This document shows, in pieces, positions 11,362-21,653 of a DNA stretch of 39,281 bases. This DNA is from Mesotaenium endlicherianum (taxonomy: Eukaryota; Streptophyta; Zygnematophyceae; Zygnematales; Mesotaeniaceae): positions 254,454 to 293,734 of the forward strand of contig WELA01007315.1 of the NCBI GenBank assembly GCA_009602735.1, given 5' to 3'. Positions within the stretch are counted from its first letter, which is position 1. Each line of letters opens with the position of its first letter. Under the pieces are notes generated by a model, which made no database searches, was not told the origin of the DNA, and saw only the letters and a program-made list of their open reading frames with translations. The translations under genes and the position numbers were made by a program.

Positions 11362-11378
11362 TCCAGTCTACTGACTGT
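11337..11378 (+). promoter_or_regulatory. A1 gag-pol -1 frameshift signal
   Basis: The heptamer TTTAAAA (11337-11343) sits in gag frame as T TTA AAA. After a 7-base spacer comes a perfect 10-bp inverted repeat, ACAGTCAGTA (11351-11360) and TACTGACTGT (11369-11378), with an 8-base loop. The gag stop overlaps the stem-loop, and pol is open in the -1 frame. The same arrangement is conserved in A2. Confidence 0.8.
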
Positions 11379-12843
11379 GAGGATGCTAGAGATAGTGAGT
11401 CGTCACTAGCTGCCCTCGTAGCAGGTATTATGGATCCTGCTGAAGTGGATTCACTATGCATGCCTGACAACCAGATAAAGGAGACCATCAGCAATATAGA
11501 CATCCAGAGAGTGCACACTCTGGATGCTCTTGTTCCACCTGATGTCCAACATTTCTTTGCTAAGTCAGGAGAACAATGCGAAAGTCTTGAAAAGACAGTC
11601 CCCCCTATCCTACTGCATTGCATGATTGCAGGTCGGAAGGTGAGGGCATTTGTTGACGGAGGGGCGTCACATACTTTTATCCATAAGGACTTAGTTAAGC
11701 GGCTAAGGCTGCCTACTGTCACCCAAGGGAATAAAAAACTATTCTTTGGAGATGCCTCAAGTATCCCGGGAGGAGTTATAACCAAGCCTATTGAGGTCCA
11801 GTTAGGTTCCGGCATTGCAGTTCTAACAAAAACGCTTACATTTGAGGTACTCAACACTGGCTTTTATGATCTTGTGCTAGGCAGGTCCTGGCTTAAGAGA
11901 CATCAAGCTGAAGTGTGTTGGAGCAGAGGTACAGTTAAAGTGAGAGGAGCCCGTGATGGGCAGACTAACTTGGCACCCACCAGTGCTCTTTCTCTTGTCC
12001 TGTGTGGATGGCAACTGAAGGAAAAGAAGAGGCTTCTAGAAGGATGCAAGTTGCTGAATGCAATGGAGTTCGTCAAAAGCTGGAACCAGAAGGAAGACCT
12101 AATGTTCTGTCTGCTGCTAAGAGAGGTACCTCCTCAACTTGAAGAAGTGGTGGAGAAAAAGGTAAGCCCTCCGGAGCACCCTATTGCTGCAAAAATTGTT
12201 GCTCAGTACACGGATGTATTTAATATGCCTCCAGGACTACCCCCTAAGAGGGAAGTAGATTATAGGATTGATCTATTACCTGGGAGTCAGCCACCTTGGC
12301 AATGCACGTATGGCTTGTCTTATGTGGAGAGCGAGGAGTTGAAAACACAGATTGCAGAGCCTGAGGAAAATGGTTATATTTCCCCCAGGAAATCACCTTA
12401 CGGCGCACCCATCTTATTTGTTGAGAAAAAGGATGGCAGTATGCGGATGTGTGTGGATTACAGAGCAAGTATGCTTTACCCAGAATCGAGGACTTGCTTG
12501 ATACCCTGTTTGGTGCTAAGGTGTTCAGTAAGATAGATCTCAAAAGTGGTTATCATCAAATCAGAATTGCTGAGGGGGATGAACACAAGTTTGCCTTCCG
12601 CACACGTTATGGTTTTATGAGTTCAACGTGATGCCATTTGGACTGACTAATGCTCCTGCAACCTTCATGGGTGCTATGAATGACATTTTCATATCTTATT
12701 TGGAAAAGTTTGTGCAAGTTTTATGGACGATATTTTAATTTTCTCTAAAGATGAAGCTCAGCACGCTGAACACTTAGGGACAGTCATGGACACTCTGAGA
12801 AAAAATCACTTATATGCTAAAATGAGCAATCTTTAAAGAAACT
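11344..12843 (+). pseudogene. A1 protease and reverse transcriptase (broken)
   Basis: The protease domain follows the frameshift site. Its active-site triad reads VDGGASH, with Asp codon at 11655-11657; the D-G-G form is seen in both A copies and in many plant Ty3/gypsy proteases. RT begins near 12340 ([24 protein letters not shown]). Compared with A2, about 28 bases are missing after the CVDYRA codons near 12466, moving the frame. [15 protein letters not shown] and [15 protein letters not shown] can still be read in pieces. The catalytic box is damaged near 12720 by a lost base, where A2 has FLDD. A further lesion near 12820 precedes the next open frame. Confidence 0.85.
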
Positions 12844-13728
12844 ATGGAATTCTTAGGCCACGTTGTCAGTAAAGAAGGCATCAGTGTGGATCCTAAGAAA
12901 GTCCAGACCATAAGGGACTGGCCAGTACCACAGTCTGTCTCTGATTTTGGATCCTTCCTCGGGTTGGCTAACTTCTATAGGAGATTTATTGAGAATTATT
13001 CTACAAAGGCCAGTAAACTGACTGATCTTACTAAGAAAGACATAGGGTATGTGTGGGGGGAAGAGCAGCAGGCTGCCTTTCAGACCCTTAAAGATGCACT
13101 GTGTTCTGCCCCGGTGCTAGCTGTGTATGACCCCAGCAAACCGGTGCAGGTGGTTACTGATGCCTCTGACTTTGCCATGGGTGCTATTTTGTTGCAGCCT
13201 GCTGACAAAACCACAAAGGATGGTAAGGTACGGCAGGAGTTGCATCCTGTGTTGTATGAGTCTATGAAATTTAATCCAACGGAGATTGATTACTCAGTGC
13301 ATGATAAAGAGCTGCTAGCTATCATTCATGTGCTCAAACAGTGGAGAGCATACTTACATGGTAAAGGTTTCAAGGTGATTACAGATCATCTAGCTCTGAC
13401 TCACTTTCAGAAGAAATCCAAGCTGTCGAGGAGGGGAAACCGCTGGAGCCAGATGCTGGAGCAGTTCCAAGTCCAGATCGACTACAAACCAGGGAAGTTG
13501 AATCCTGCTGATGCACTCTCTAAAAGACCTGACTTGCAAGAAAGGAACTTTAGTCAGCATGCTGTAGATGAAGTCCTGTGTGCACTCACTTCACTAAAGG
13601 TGAAAAAGTACTTCCTTGAACAACTTAGGAAAGCCTACCTTTTTGACCCAACATTTGAGGCCAGCCCCACTACTAGTATGTGTCGTGGTACTGCACTCGG
13701 GTATAAGCTTAAGGGAGGGTCTGGGTGA
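12844..13728 (+). pseudogene. A1 RT thumb and RNase H
   Basis: The open frame starts with [16 protein letters not shown] (RT thumb region) and continues with GLANFYRRFIENYS and the RNase H domain: VVTDASDFAMGAIL (first Asp), YSVHDKELLAIIHVLKQW (Glu), VITDHLALTHF (Asp) and NPADALSKRP (last Asp). All RNase H acids are present. The frame ends in a stop at 13726-13728 within the linker to integrase. Confidence 0.85.
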
Positions 13729-13749
13729 CTGAAACCACTTCAGGCAGGC

Positions 13750-15110
13750 TGAACCTGGTCATTCCTAATAACGTGGAGATAAAGTCCCTTTTATTGAGTG
13801 AAGCACATGACAATTTACTGGGTGGGCATTTGAGGCAGGCCTAAACTGTTGGCAAACTGGCAAAACATTATCATTGGGAGGGATTACCTCGGGAGGTCTT
13901 GAAATACGTTAAGTCCTGTGACCAGTGTCAAAGGAATAAGTCTAGGCACACACCACCGGGGGGCCTCTTACAACCGCTGCCCATCCCAGCTGGCCGCTGG
14001 GAAACAATATCCATGGACTGGGTGGTCACACTGCCACGAACTGCCAATGGGCATGATTCGATACTGGTAGTGGTGGATAAGTTGACAAAAATGGTCATCT
14101 TTATCCCCATCAATGTCAAAGTAACTGCACTCGAAACAGCGAGACAGTTCTACAACCATGTAGTATGCCAATATGGACTACCCTCTAATAGAATCTGAGA
14201 CAGAGACTCAAAATTTACCTCTAAGTTCTGGAGAGCTTTAATGGGGTTAATGGGAGTCAAGCAGCTGCTCAGCACATTAAACCACCCTCAGACTGATGGG
14301 CAGACTAAAAGAACTAACCGAGTTTTGCAAGAGGTCCTCAGAACCTATGTTAACCAAAAACAAGATAATTGGAATGACCTGTTACCTCAAATCCAGTTTG
14401 CGGTCAACAGTGCGGTGCACGCGTCAAAGGGCAAGACTCCTTTTGATCTAAGCCTGGGTAGAGTCCCTAAGTCTCCTTTAGATGTCCTAGGGGACTCATT
14501 AACTCACCCTGAAGGGATAGACAATCGGGTCTCCCTCTAGTTAACTCAGGAGTTTGCTGACACCCTGTCAGAAGTCCAGCAGAACCTGCACAAAGCCCAA
14601 GAAAACCAACAAAAGTACGCTAATCAACACCGTCGAGAACTGACCTTTTCTAAGGGCGATTTGGTCAAACTGTATTCTCAGCACCTGTACCTCCCTGGTG
14701 TGGTCAAGAAAAAGCTTGGTCTTGTCTGGGTTGGTCCATATTTAGTGGTGCGTCGTGTCGGTCAGAATGCTTACAAATTGAACATGTCAGCCGAATACAA
14801 GGGTCATCCGATATTTAATGTCTCCTTCCTAGAACCATACATCAAAGGTAATACACTGTTTACAGGTCGGTTACCTGTCCAACCGGGACCGGTCCCCGCT
14901 GTCCGGGACGGTGATCCTGCGGAATATGAGGTTGAGGAGATTTTAGACGCGCGCTCGGTCCGTCGATCGTCTAAACATGTCATGAAGTACCTCATTCGAT
15001 GGAAGGGTTACAATGCCTCTGGGGACATTTGGGAATTCAAAGACCATTTGACTAATGCCAAAGGGGCGTTGAAACGGTTTCACATTCGGGCGACTGCAGC
15101 ACCTCCCTAA
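13750..15110 (+). pseudogene. A1 integrase with chromodomain
   Basis: The zinc site is seen as SCDQCQRNKSRH near 13916. The core holds Asp in ISMDWVVTLP and Asp in DRDSKFTSKFW, the latter preceded by an in-frame TGA near 14197. The third catalytic residue is Lys (codon 14307-14309, QTDGQTKRTNRVL) where the family has Glu, which should abolish catalysis. After a stop near 14540 the frame 14661-15110 carries a GPYLVVRRVG SH3-like part and a chromodomain at about 14925-15080 (EYEVEEILDARS, KYLIRWKGYNAS, DIWEFKDHL). Tyr, Trp and Tyr of the methyl-lysine cage are kept. The chromodomain places family A among the chromoviruses. Confidence 0.9.
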
Positions 15111-15479
15111 CAGTCATTTCAGTTGACACGGGAAGGTGACAGGAGGTCCTGTCTCCATTTAAGTTGGAGGGAAAATATATGACAGTTAGTGTGCGAGAGC
15201 GAGAAAGGGACAGTTATGTGAACCCCAAGTGTCAGCATAGTGACAGAGGGGACAGCCTGGCCCACATAAAGCAACTTTAGCTGAAGGGAAAAGGGCCTCG
15301 CACAGCCATACATCACTTAACACACCTGAAAACACATTCATACGTTTATGTCTAGCGCACCGCAACTACATCAACTCCTAGCAAGCACCCTATAAGGTAA
15401 ACAGGAACGAATATACCATACTAGTACGAACTTACTCCCTTCCTGCAACTTCTAGGACAAAGATCGATATCCTTCAAAC
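15111..15479 (+). promoter_or_regulatory. A1 post-pol spacer with internal hairpin and polypurine-like motif
   Basis: This non-coding stretch lies between pol and ORF3. It contains a hairpin (GACAGG, loop AGGT, CCTGTC at 15138-15153) followed by TTAAGTTGGAGGGA at 15159-15172. The same 14-base motif, again just after a hairpin, directly precedes the 3' LTR (21673-21686). It could be a central polypurine tract or the relic of the original 3' end before ORF3 was added. Confidence 0.6.
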
Positions 15480-17014
15480 TTGTGCCCTGGTTTCATGTGC
15501 AGAATGGCTCCCACCACACAAAAGGAGGACAGAAAGCGCAAGACAGTTGAAGCCAGGAGGACAATGGAGAAATACCAGAAGGAGCTGACGGCGACGTCCC
15601 TCACCAGGAGAGAACAAGAAAGGGTCCGCAAACAACAAGAGGCGGCAGAAGAAGCACAGAGGAAGAAGGATCAGGAAGCGGAAAACCTCAGGAAAGCTGA
15701 GGAGGAGAGACAGAAGAAACAACAAGAAGAAGCGGACAGGCAGAAGAGCTTGGCCACTTACATGTATACTGTGGTGGGTGGCCAAAACTTTGATATCCTG
15801 AAGGAAGCATTGCTGGCAGCCCAAGAGATTAACAAGCTGGAACAAACAACACTGCTACAGAGGGAAGGAGCTGCAGCACTGGATAGGTACATTGAGACAC
15901 ACACTGGTGTGGTCCTCTACGAGGATTATGCCAAGATGGTGGGCTATACAGCAGAGCAGGCCCGGTACCTTGCCGATGATTCAGAGAGCAAGCCAGTCCC
16001 AATACCAGGAATAGTGGGAGTTAGAGACTCATCAGAATGGTGAGCATGCGGCCCGATAGTTTTAAGGATACAATATTCTACCTCACACTATTGTCAGCTT
16101 ACAATGAAGTTGAGAGAAGGAGCTGGGAGTACTTGGCCAGGGAGGCAGAACAGCAGATGTTCTCTCCCCACTGGTTCCCATGTAAACTGAGGAAGGCTGA
16201 GCATGGACACCAGTACTACCAGCAGCCAACAAACTGGAGGTGGATGACCGTCACAAACAAAAAGCAGGACTGTGACCGAGCCCAACCGGATGACTTCCAC
16301 TATGGCCTGGACGGCTACCTCATCCTACCACCTCACATTGCCCCTTGGGACCCCAGGCTGAATGGCTGCCTGAGCAATATGAATGCAGAGACCAAAGAGC
16401 TCAGGAGGAGGGGGAGAGACTACTTCTCTAAGGGAAAGCATGCCTTCGTCAAATGGGCGAAGAATGCAGGCCGGATAGACATCAGCAGGCTGAAGGCCAA
16501 GCAACCTCCAGCGCGCCCTAAGAAAGGGAGGTCAGTAGATTACTCCATGTCTACCAGAGAGCAGGACGACTTAGTTGACGAGACTCCTACTCTCTGAGAG
16601 GAGGAGGATGAGGGGGATGAGGAAGAAGAACAAGGCAGAGGAGAAGCATCAGGAGCTGGTACTCAGGATACCCAGGGGCAGGCAGGGGCACTTCCTAAGG
16701 AACCAAGATCAGGTACATGGAACGTGATCCCGGTCATGGAGGCAACTGGACCCCGCACTCGCTCCCCCAGCCCACCTGCCCAAGCAGGGGAAGAAGCTGA
16801 TCTGACTGTACTTGGCAGCAGACGCAGGCAGAAATCCCCAGAGGACAGGGGTCTCAGAAGAGGGACACGCGGGGGAGCCAGAGGTATGCAGGCCTCCCCC
16901 TTCGCTCAGGGACATGTACCTTTTGCCAATGTATTTCAGCATCCTATTAGAATGCCTGTCTATGTGGGGATCAACACCCAAGTGGGTGAAGAGCAGGCTA
17001 CCATCCTTCGTTCT
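15480..17014 (+). pseudogene. A1 ORF3, extra sense ORF downstream of pol (5' part), unknown protein
   Basis: This is an additional protein gene in the element's sense direction. Likely starts are 15480 or 15504 (MAPTTQKEDRKRK). The first 100 codons are a Lys/Glu/Gln-rich coiled coil (RREQERVRKQQEAAEEAQRK). A second part includes LKEALLAAQEINKLEQ and YEDYAKMVGYTAEQARYL. A 1-base loss near 16040 shifts the frame, and the frame from 16037 holds an aromatic-rich segment (HWFPCKLRKAEHGHQYYQQ, FHYGLDGYLILPPHIAPWD). After an in-frame TGA at 16595-16597 come an acidic tract and a Pro/Arg-rich tail. The coding continues across element C at 21450-21575. The total is about 545 codons. I see no signal peptide, membrane helix or env-like motif and know no matching family, so it may be a captured host gene or a lineage-specific accessory protein. 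Confidence 0.7.
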
Positions 17015-17517
17015 TGTAGTGAAACAGGTAGATGAAGTACTTAGTGAAATATAATACTTTATCTATTCAAGACAAGGATCTTTGAACACAAGTGGTAGCT
17101 TCTTGAAAGAGAGATGGCTTATTGAAAGTTAATATATTTCTGGATTTTGGCAAGTACAAGAGTGATTCTGCAATGTCTTTCTATGTTCTAGCTCTTGTTT
17201 ACATACTTGCTAAATAAGTAATCTCTAGGAAGGTGTATGTTGATGTGTTGGCACCCAACACATCCCAAAACTTGCCACCTCTTTCTAGAATAATGTACAC
17301 ATGTCCTTTTGACCTAAAAATGGCACATTTGACTTTTGCCACGTGGAGTTCTTCTAGGTCTTTCCTCTAACTTTGAAAATGCCTTAGAAGGTTCAAAGGA
17401 CATGAACCAAGTCACTAGAGTACCTATTCACACTTGAATCCACACAATACTACTCCAAATATATTTGAAAACATTAAAATATATGCAAACTAATATATAA
17501 TAACTCAAATCACTACA
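17015..17517 (-). repeat. Element C 3' LTR
   Basis: This 503-bp LTR has extended inverted ends TGTAGTG/CACTACA. On the minus strand its promoter box is altered: the TATATAAA of the other LTR reads TATGTAAA here. The stop codon of the truncated pol frame (17513-17515) falls inside it. Confidence 0.95.
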
Positions 17518-17601
17518 GTTCTCCTCGAGGTCCAACTTTAGAACAAACGGGGTTCTTTAGAAGGCCAGCTGACAGACCTAGAGGGCTGTCCAGATCTAGG
17601 T
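17518..17601. repeat. 84-bp copy of A1 flank captured inside element C
   Basis: All 84 bases are identical to 21445-21528, which is A1 ORF3 sequence beginning with the target duplication GTTCT. Here it replaces the 3' end of C's internal region, where integrase and the polypurine tract should be. It happens to stay open in C's pol frame (ending VGPRGEL). Confidence 0.95.
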
Positions 17602-18911
17602 TTTCATAGGCGGCTGAAAATCGAGCTTCCAGATCTGTCTTCAGGGATACCATCACTGCATTTAATTGCAGTCTTGAGAGGGGGTCAGCCGGGTTTGTCT
17701 TGCCGGGCTGGTACTGAATCGTGATGTTGCATTGTTGCAAGTATGCGCTCCATCTTGCTTGTATCCTTGAGAGATACGGCTGCGTCTGGAGGTGCTTTAA
17801 CGCCTCGTGGTCCGTGGTGACCAGTACCTTGCGTTCTTCTACGTAGCAGCGCCAAACCTTCAAGGCATGTACAATCGCCAATGCTTCTCGCTCCGTGGTT
17901 GTATAATTTTGCTCGGCTGGATTTAGCTTCCTTGACTCGTAGGCGATGGGCTGCAGTCCCTTGCCTTGGTCTTGAAGCAGGATTGCTCCTATTGCATAGG
18001 AAGATGCATCGGTGTTGACGTGGAAGGGCCAATCTGGGTTTGGACTTGGGAGTGTGAGCACCGGGGATGTGGTCAATCTTTCTGAGTACTCTGTCCTTCT
18101 TGAGTAGATCTGTCAGGGGGGCTGCTATGTGCGAGAAGCCTTGGATGAATCTCCTGTACCAATTGGCAAATCCCAAGACTGACTGGAGTTCTTTCTTGGT
18201 CGTGGGGGTTGGCCATTCCTCCACAACCGTGGTCTTTGTGGGGTCCATCTTGATGCCATCAGCAGTCACGTGGAGACCGAGGAACTCCACTTCTTGTTTT
18301 GTAAACTCGCACTTTGACTCCTTTGCAAATAGCTTGTTTTCCTTCAATACTTCGAGGACTTCTTTCAAGTGTCTCGCATGCTCTTCAAGGGTCTGGCTGT
18401 AGATAAGGATGTCATCAATGAATACCACCACAAATCTGTCCAACATGGGCTGAAATATGGGGTTCATCATAGTCATGAAAGTTGCTGGCGCGTTGGTGAG
18501 TCCAAATGGCAAGACCATGAACTCAAAATGTCCATATCTTGTCCTGAATGCCGTCTTCTCTATGTCCGGTTCTGCGATGCGAATCTGGTGGTAGCCGCTC
18601 CGTAAGTCAATCTTCGTGAAGTACTTGGCTCCAACCAGCCGGTCCATGAGCTCATCCATGCGCGGCAGCGGGTATCGATTCTTGATGGTGATCTTGTTGA
18701 GGGCGCGATAGTCCACACACATCCTCAAGGTACCATCTTTCTTCTTGACAAATAGCACCGGGGCTCCAAATGGCGACTTGCTAGGTCGAATGAAGCCATG
18801 CTCCAGTATCTCCTTGATTTGCTTCTTGACTTCGTCTAGCTCCGTGTATGACATTTTGAACGTCGGCCGAGAGATGGGCTTGCTTCCGGGCTCCAACTCT
18901 ATCTTGTGGTC
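17602..18911 (-). pseudogene. Element C reverse transcriptase and RNase H (truncated pol)
   Basis: RT reads [58 protein letters not shown] and the catalytic box FIDDILIYS, then [15 protein letters not shown] frameshift near 18080 moves to the RNase H frame with [43 protein letters not shown] and [10 protein letters not shown], so the RNase H acids are kept. A second frameshift separates RT from protease near 18900. The coding then runs to FSAAYEN and straight into the captured 84-bp segment. No integrase zinc site, catalytic core or chromodomain remains. Confidence 0.9.
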
Positions 18912-19702
18912 TACGAATCTTTTGGGGGTAGGCCCTTGGGCAATTTCGGGGAGAACACTTCTTTGTAGTCCTCTAAGACTTCTTGTATCTCCTTAGGAAC
19001 GGGGCTGCCTTCTTGACTCTCGATGTCTTTCTTGATGTCTTTTGGCGTGATCAAGGCCAAAAGAAGCTCGTGTCCCTTCCTCACAAGTCTCTTGAGTTGG
19101 AGGGCGGACAATAGTATCTCGTGTGCCGGCTTCTGGATGTCTTGGGTCTGGATATTCTGGATTGCGCGCAAAATACAGATTCTTGAAGTGATGTCATTCT
19201 TGATCTTGATAGTACCGGTCCTCCAATCAACTTGGGGGTTGTGCTTGGTCAACCAAGGCGTCCCTAGGATGACGTCGTACTTGCCCAATTGCATGGGGGA
19301 GAACACTACTCTATCCTTGAAGGACTTGATAGAGAGTGCCAAGGGGTACGTCTTCTTGGAAGGGGTAGTATAGGAGAATCCATCGGGCATCATAATCTCC
19401 TCGTCGTGGTCAAGAGTTCGCATAGTAATACCGTGCTTGGTGGCAAAATCTGCAGCAATGAAGTTGCCTTGAGCTCCGCTATCCACCAAGATGTGGACCT
19501 TCTCTCCTCCAAGGTAACCTCTCAAACTCATTGGGGCTGGAACGTCGTCTTCAACGGGGGTCTCCACCTCACTTGGCGTGTTGCCTTCTCGTGAAGTGGG
19601 TCTTGGGGTGGTAGGCTCCTGGCCTACCGGCGCTGTCCGTTTTTTGACAACTTTTTGGGGCATGAAAGTGCACGATGGCCCTTTTCCTTGCAATAAAAGC
19701 AT
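18911..19702 (-). pseudogene. Element C aspartic protease
   Basis: This is an open frame in the -1 phase relative to gag, overlapping gag by about 79 bases and entered by the frameshift signal at 19639-19645. The protease active site reads ILVDSGAQGNFIAADFATK (D-S-G-A), with the flap and second-half pattern YDVILGTPWLTKHNPQVDW. It is followed by the usual linker to RT ([14 protein letters not shown]), where a frameshift occurs just before the RT. Confidence 0.9.
19610..19645 (-). promoter_or_regulatory. Element C gag-pro -1 frameshift signal
   Basis: On the minus strand the heptamer AAAAAAC (19645 to 19639) lies in gag frame as A AAA AAC. Ten bases later comes a perfect 7-bp hairpin, GGTAGGC, loop CAGGA, GCCTACC (19628 to 19610). 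The gag stop TAG (19626-19624) is inside the stem. Protease is open in the -1 frame. Confidence 0.8.
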
Positions 19703-20904
19703 AGTCCAGCCGTCATGAGAGCTTCTTTTTCAGCCGGGGAGAGTCTTGCTTTCACTCCTTGCTGGTTTCTTGCATCATAAGTGTCATTGGAGGGTCTTCC
19801 ACTCTTCCGGGCAGCCGCGGGGTCCCTTTTAATAACTCCGATTTCCATGGGTGTGGGTCCAGATTCGGATGTGGAAGGGGCTGCGTACACCCGCGTCGTC
19901 GGTACCCGTGAAGATGAAGGCACGGAGTGCTTGAAATCCAAGGTATCCACCTTTTGGGCCACTTCAATGATCTTTGAGAAGTCCGTCAAGTCGCGTAACT
20001 CCACTTCCTTTGCCACCTTGGGTTTGAGGCCAAAGATGTAGCGGTCAATCTTCTCCTCGAGAGACATGTTGGGGATCTCAAGAGTGAGGGCGTGAAATCT
20101 GGATGTATACTCTTGAACGGACGTCGTTTGCTTGAGATGGTGGAGCTTTCCTCGGGCAATCTTCTCCGCATTGATGGGCATGAATTGCTTCTTGAGGGCC
20201 TCACGAAAATCTGCCCATCTTGCATATGATGGTGGGGGCTCTTGGCCGAGCATGGGGTGCGCCATAGCTTGATATATAGCCGCTTGATAGTTACGCCACC
20301 ATGATGTTGCTGCTCCTCTAAGTAAGGTAACGGCAAAGGGAACGTAGTCCTCCTCGGGTACTTCAAGGAATGCGAGGTACGTCTCCACTTGGTAGAGCCA
20401 TAAATTCAGGTTGGCACCTTTCCCGGGGTTGAAAGTGTCGGGTTTGCCGGGCTTGATGAGTTTCCTTGCTCTCGTTGGCTCTTGTGGAGGCGCTTGAGCC
20501 GGGGCTGGATTTTGAGCATTGCTCGCAATAGGGGCAACCATGGCAGCCATAGCTTCTCTTGACGCTTGCACGGTTGCTTCATAGGTGGCCAAGCCCACTT
20601 GGTTGTGGACGGTCATTAGGAAGGCTGCCCACTCATTTGCGGGAACTCCTTGTGGTGGGGTCAACTTTGCTATAGCGGCTGCCACGGGATTTGACGGTGC
20701 TCCTCCTTGTGGTGCTTCTTGTTGTTGGAGATTTCCTTGAGTAGGCTCTCCCATCGACGCTGGAGGAGGGTGTGCTCCTCCTTGTGGTGCTTCTTGTTGT
20801 TGCAGATTTTCTTGAGTGGGCTCTCCCATCGGCGCTGGAGGAGGGTGTCTTGGAGAGGAAGGGCTTCCTTCGAAAGCTTGCTGTTGGTCTTGAGGATCGG
20901 CCAT
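19624..20904 (-). CDS. Element C gag
   Basis: This is an intact 426-residue gag frame beginning MADPQDQQQAFEG about 35 bases after the primer site. The N-terminus has two tandem 25-residue Pro/Gln-rich repeats. The capsid region includes PGKPDTFNPGKGANLNLWL, ATSWWRNYQAAIYQ and KKQFMPINAEKIARGKL, SVQEYTSRFHALTLEIPNMS, typical of plant Ty3/gypsy gag. A single CCHC knuckle (CFYCKEKGHRALSC) is near the end, followed by a basic tail. It is the only complete gag of C, but the element lacks integrase. Confidence 0.9.
   Translation of the reverse strand: MADPQDQQQAFEGSPSSPRHPPPAPMGEPTQENLQQQEAPQGGAHPPPASMGEPTQGNLQQQEAPQGGAPSNPVAAAIAKLTPPQGVPANEWAAFLMTVHNQVGLATYEATVQASREAMAAMVAPIASNAQNPAPAQAPPQEPTRARKLIKPGKPDTFNPGKGANLNLWLYQVETYLAFLEVPEEDYVPFAVTLLRGAATSWWRNYQAAIYQAMAHPMLGQEPPPSYARWADFREALKKQFMPINAEKIARGKLHHLKQTTSVQEYTSRFHALTLEIPNMSLEEKIDRYIFGLKPKVAKEVELRDLTDFSKIIEVAQKVDTLDFKHSVPSSSRVPTTRVYAAPSTSESGPTPMEIGVIKRDPAAARKSGRPSNDTYDARNQQGVKARLSPAEKEALMTAGLCFYCKEKGHRALSCPKKLSKNGQRR
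20698..20847 (-). repeat. Two 75-bp tandem repeats in element C gag
   Basis: Residues 20-44 and 45-69 of gag are near-identical copies (PMGEPTQENLQQQEAPQGG and SMGEPTQGNLQQQEAPQGG forms). The in-frame duplication lengthens the disordered N-terminus. Confidence 0.85.
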
Positions 20905-20928
20905 CTTCTTGTGCTACCAAAGTGCCTA

Positions 20929-20940
20929 GCTCCGATACCA
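20929..20940 (-). promoter_or_regulatory. Element C primer binding site (tRNA-iMet type)
   Basis: On the minus strand, TGGTATCGGAGC starts one base inside the 5' LTR (20942-21444), which is the standard initiator-tRNA primer position. Confidence 0.85.
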
Positions 20941-20941
20941 C

Positions 20942-21444
20942 TGTAGTGAAACAGATAGATAAAGTACTTAGTAAAACAGAATACTTTATCTATTCAAGAC
21001 AAGGATCTTTGAACACAAGTGGTAGCTTCTTGAAAGAGAGATGGCTTCTTGAAAGTTAATATATTTCTGGATTTTGGCAAGTACAAGAGTGATTCTGGAA
21101 TGTCTTTCTATGTTCTAGCTCTTGTTTATATACTTGCTACATAAGTAATTTCTAGGAAGGTGTATGTTGATGTGTTGGCACCCAACACATCCCAAAATTT
21201 GCCACCTCTTTCTAGAATAATGTACACATGTCCTTTTGACCTAAAAATGGCACATTTGACTTTTGCCATGTGGAGTTCTTCTAGGTCTTTCCTCTAACTT
21301 CGAAAATGCCTTGGAAGGTTCAAAGGACATGAAACAAGTTACTAGAGTACCTATTCACACTTGACTCCACACAATACTACTCCAAATATATTTGAAAACA
21401 TTAAAATATATGCAAATTAGTATATAATAACTCAAATCACTACA
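20942..21444 (-). repeat. Element C 5' LTR
   Basis: This is the promoter LTR of C in minus orientation. TATATAAA at 21132-21125 is a plausible TATA box that is intact here and mutated in the 3' LTR. It is followed on its right by target duplication GTTCT and the rest of A1 ORF3. Confidence 0.95.
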
Positions 21445-21449
21445 GTTCT

Positions 21450-21575
21450 CCTCGAGGTCCAACTTTAGAACAAACGGGGTTCTTTAGAAGGCCAGCTGAC
21501 AGACCTAGAGGGCTGTCCAGATCTAGGTCCAGATCTCAATCTCCTGATCCTGAAGCCCCAGGAACAACCCCCTAG
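21450..21575 (+). pseudogene. A1 ORF3, C-terminal part after element C
   Basis: This continues the ORF3 frame after C and one GTTCT copy are removed. It encodes a short basic region and an Arg-Ser repeat tail (LSRSRSRSQSPDPEAPG) ending at TAG 21573-21575. Such RS tails occur in nuclear and RNA-binding proteins, but no function can be assigned from this alone. Confidence 0.7.
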
Positions 21576-21653
21576 GTGACAGGCTGAAGAGGCAGTCAGT
21601 GGGGGAGGCTAATCAGGTTCAGTCCCCTGACCAAAAACTTCTGCAGTTTAATG

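Larger units (their letters stand above)
17015..21444 (-). mobile_element. Element C: integrase-less Ty3/gypsy element nested in A1
   Basis: The two 503-bp LTRs (17015-17517 and 20942-21444) both begin TGTAGTG and end CACTACA, and differ at about 19 positions by my count. Target duplication GTTCT is at 17010-17014 and 21445-21449. Removing C restores the ORF3 frame of A1. The minus-strand content is PBS, gag, a -1 frameshift site, protease, RT and RNase H. Integrase is absent: immediately after RNase H lies an 84-bp copy of the A1 sequence found beyond the right-hand LTR. C is younger than A1 by nesting and by LTR divergence. Confidence 0.95.

Noticed and set aside
11655-11666. Protease D-G-G-A in family A as a mutated active site
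   Set aside because: Both copies have it, and D-G-G forms occur in many plant Ty3/gypsy proteases, so it is probably native.
17518-17601. Reading the captured segment as the start of C's integrase zinc domain
   Set aside because: It is open in C's frame and ends VGPRGEL, but it is identical to A1 ORF3 sequence and also stays open in the ORF3 frame on the other strand, so its origin is the flank.
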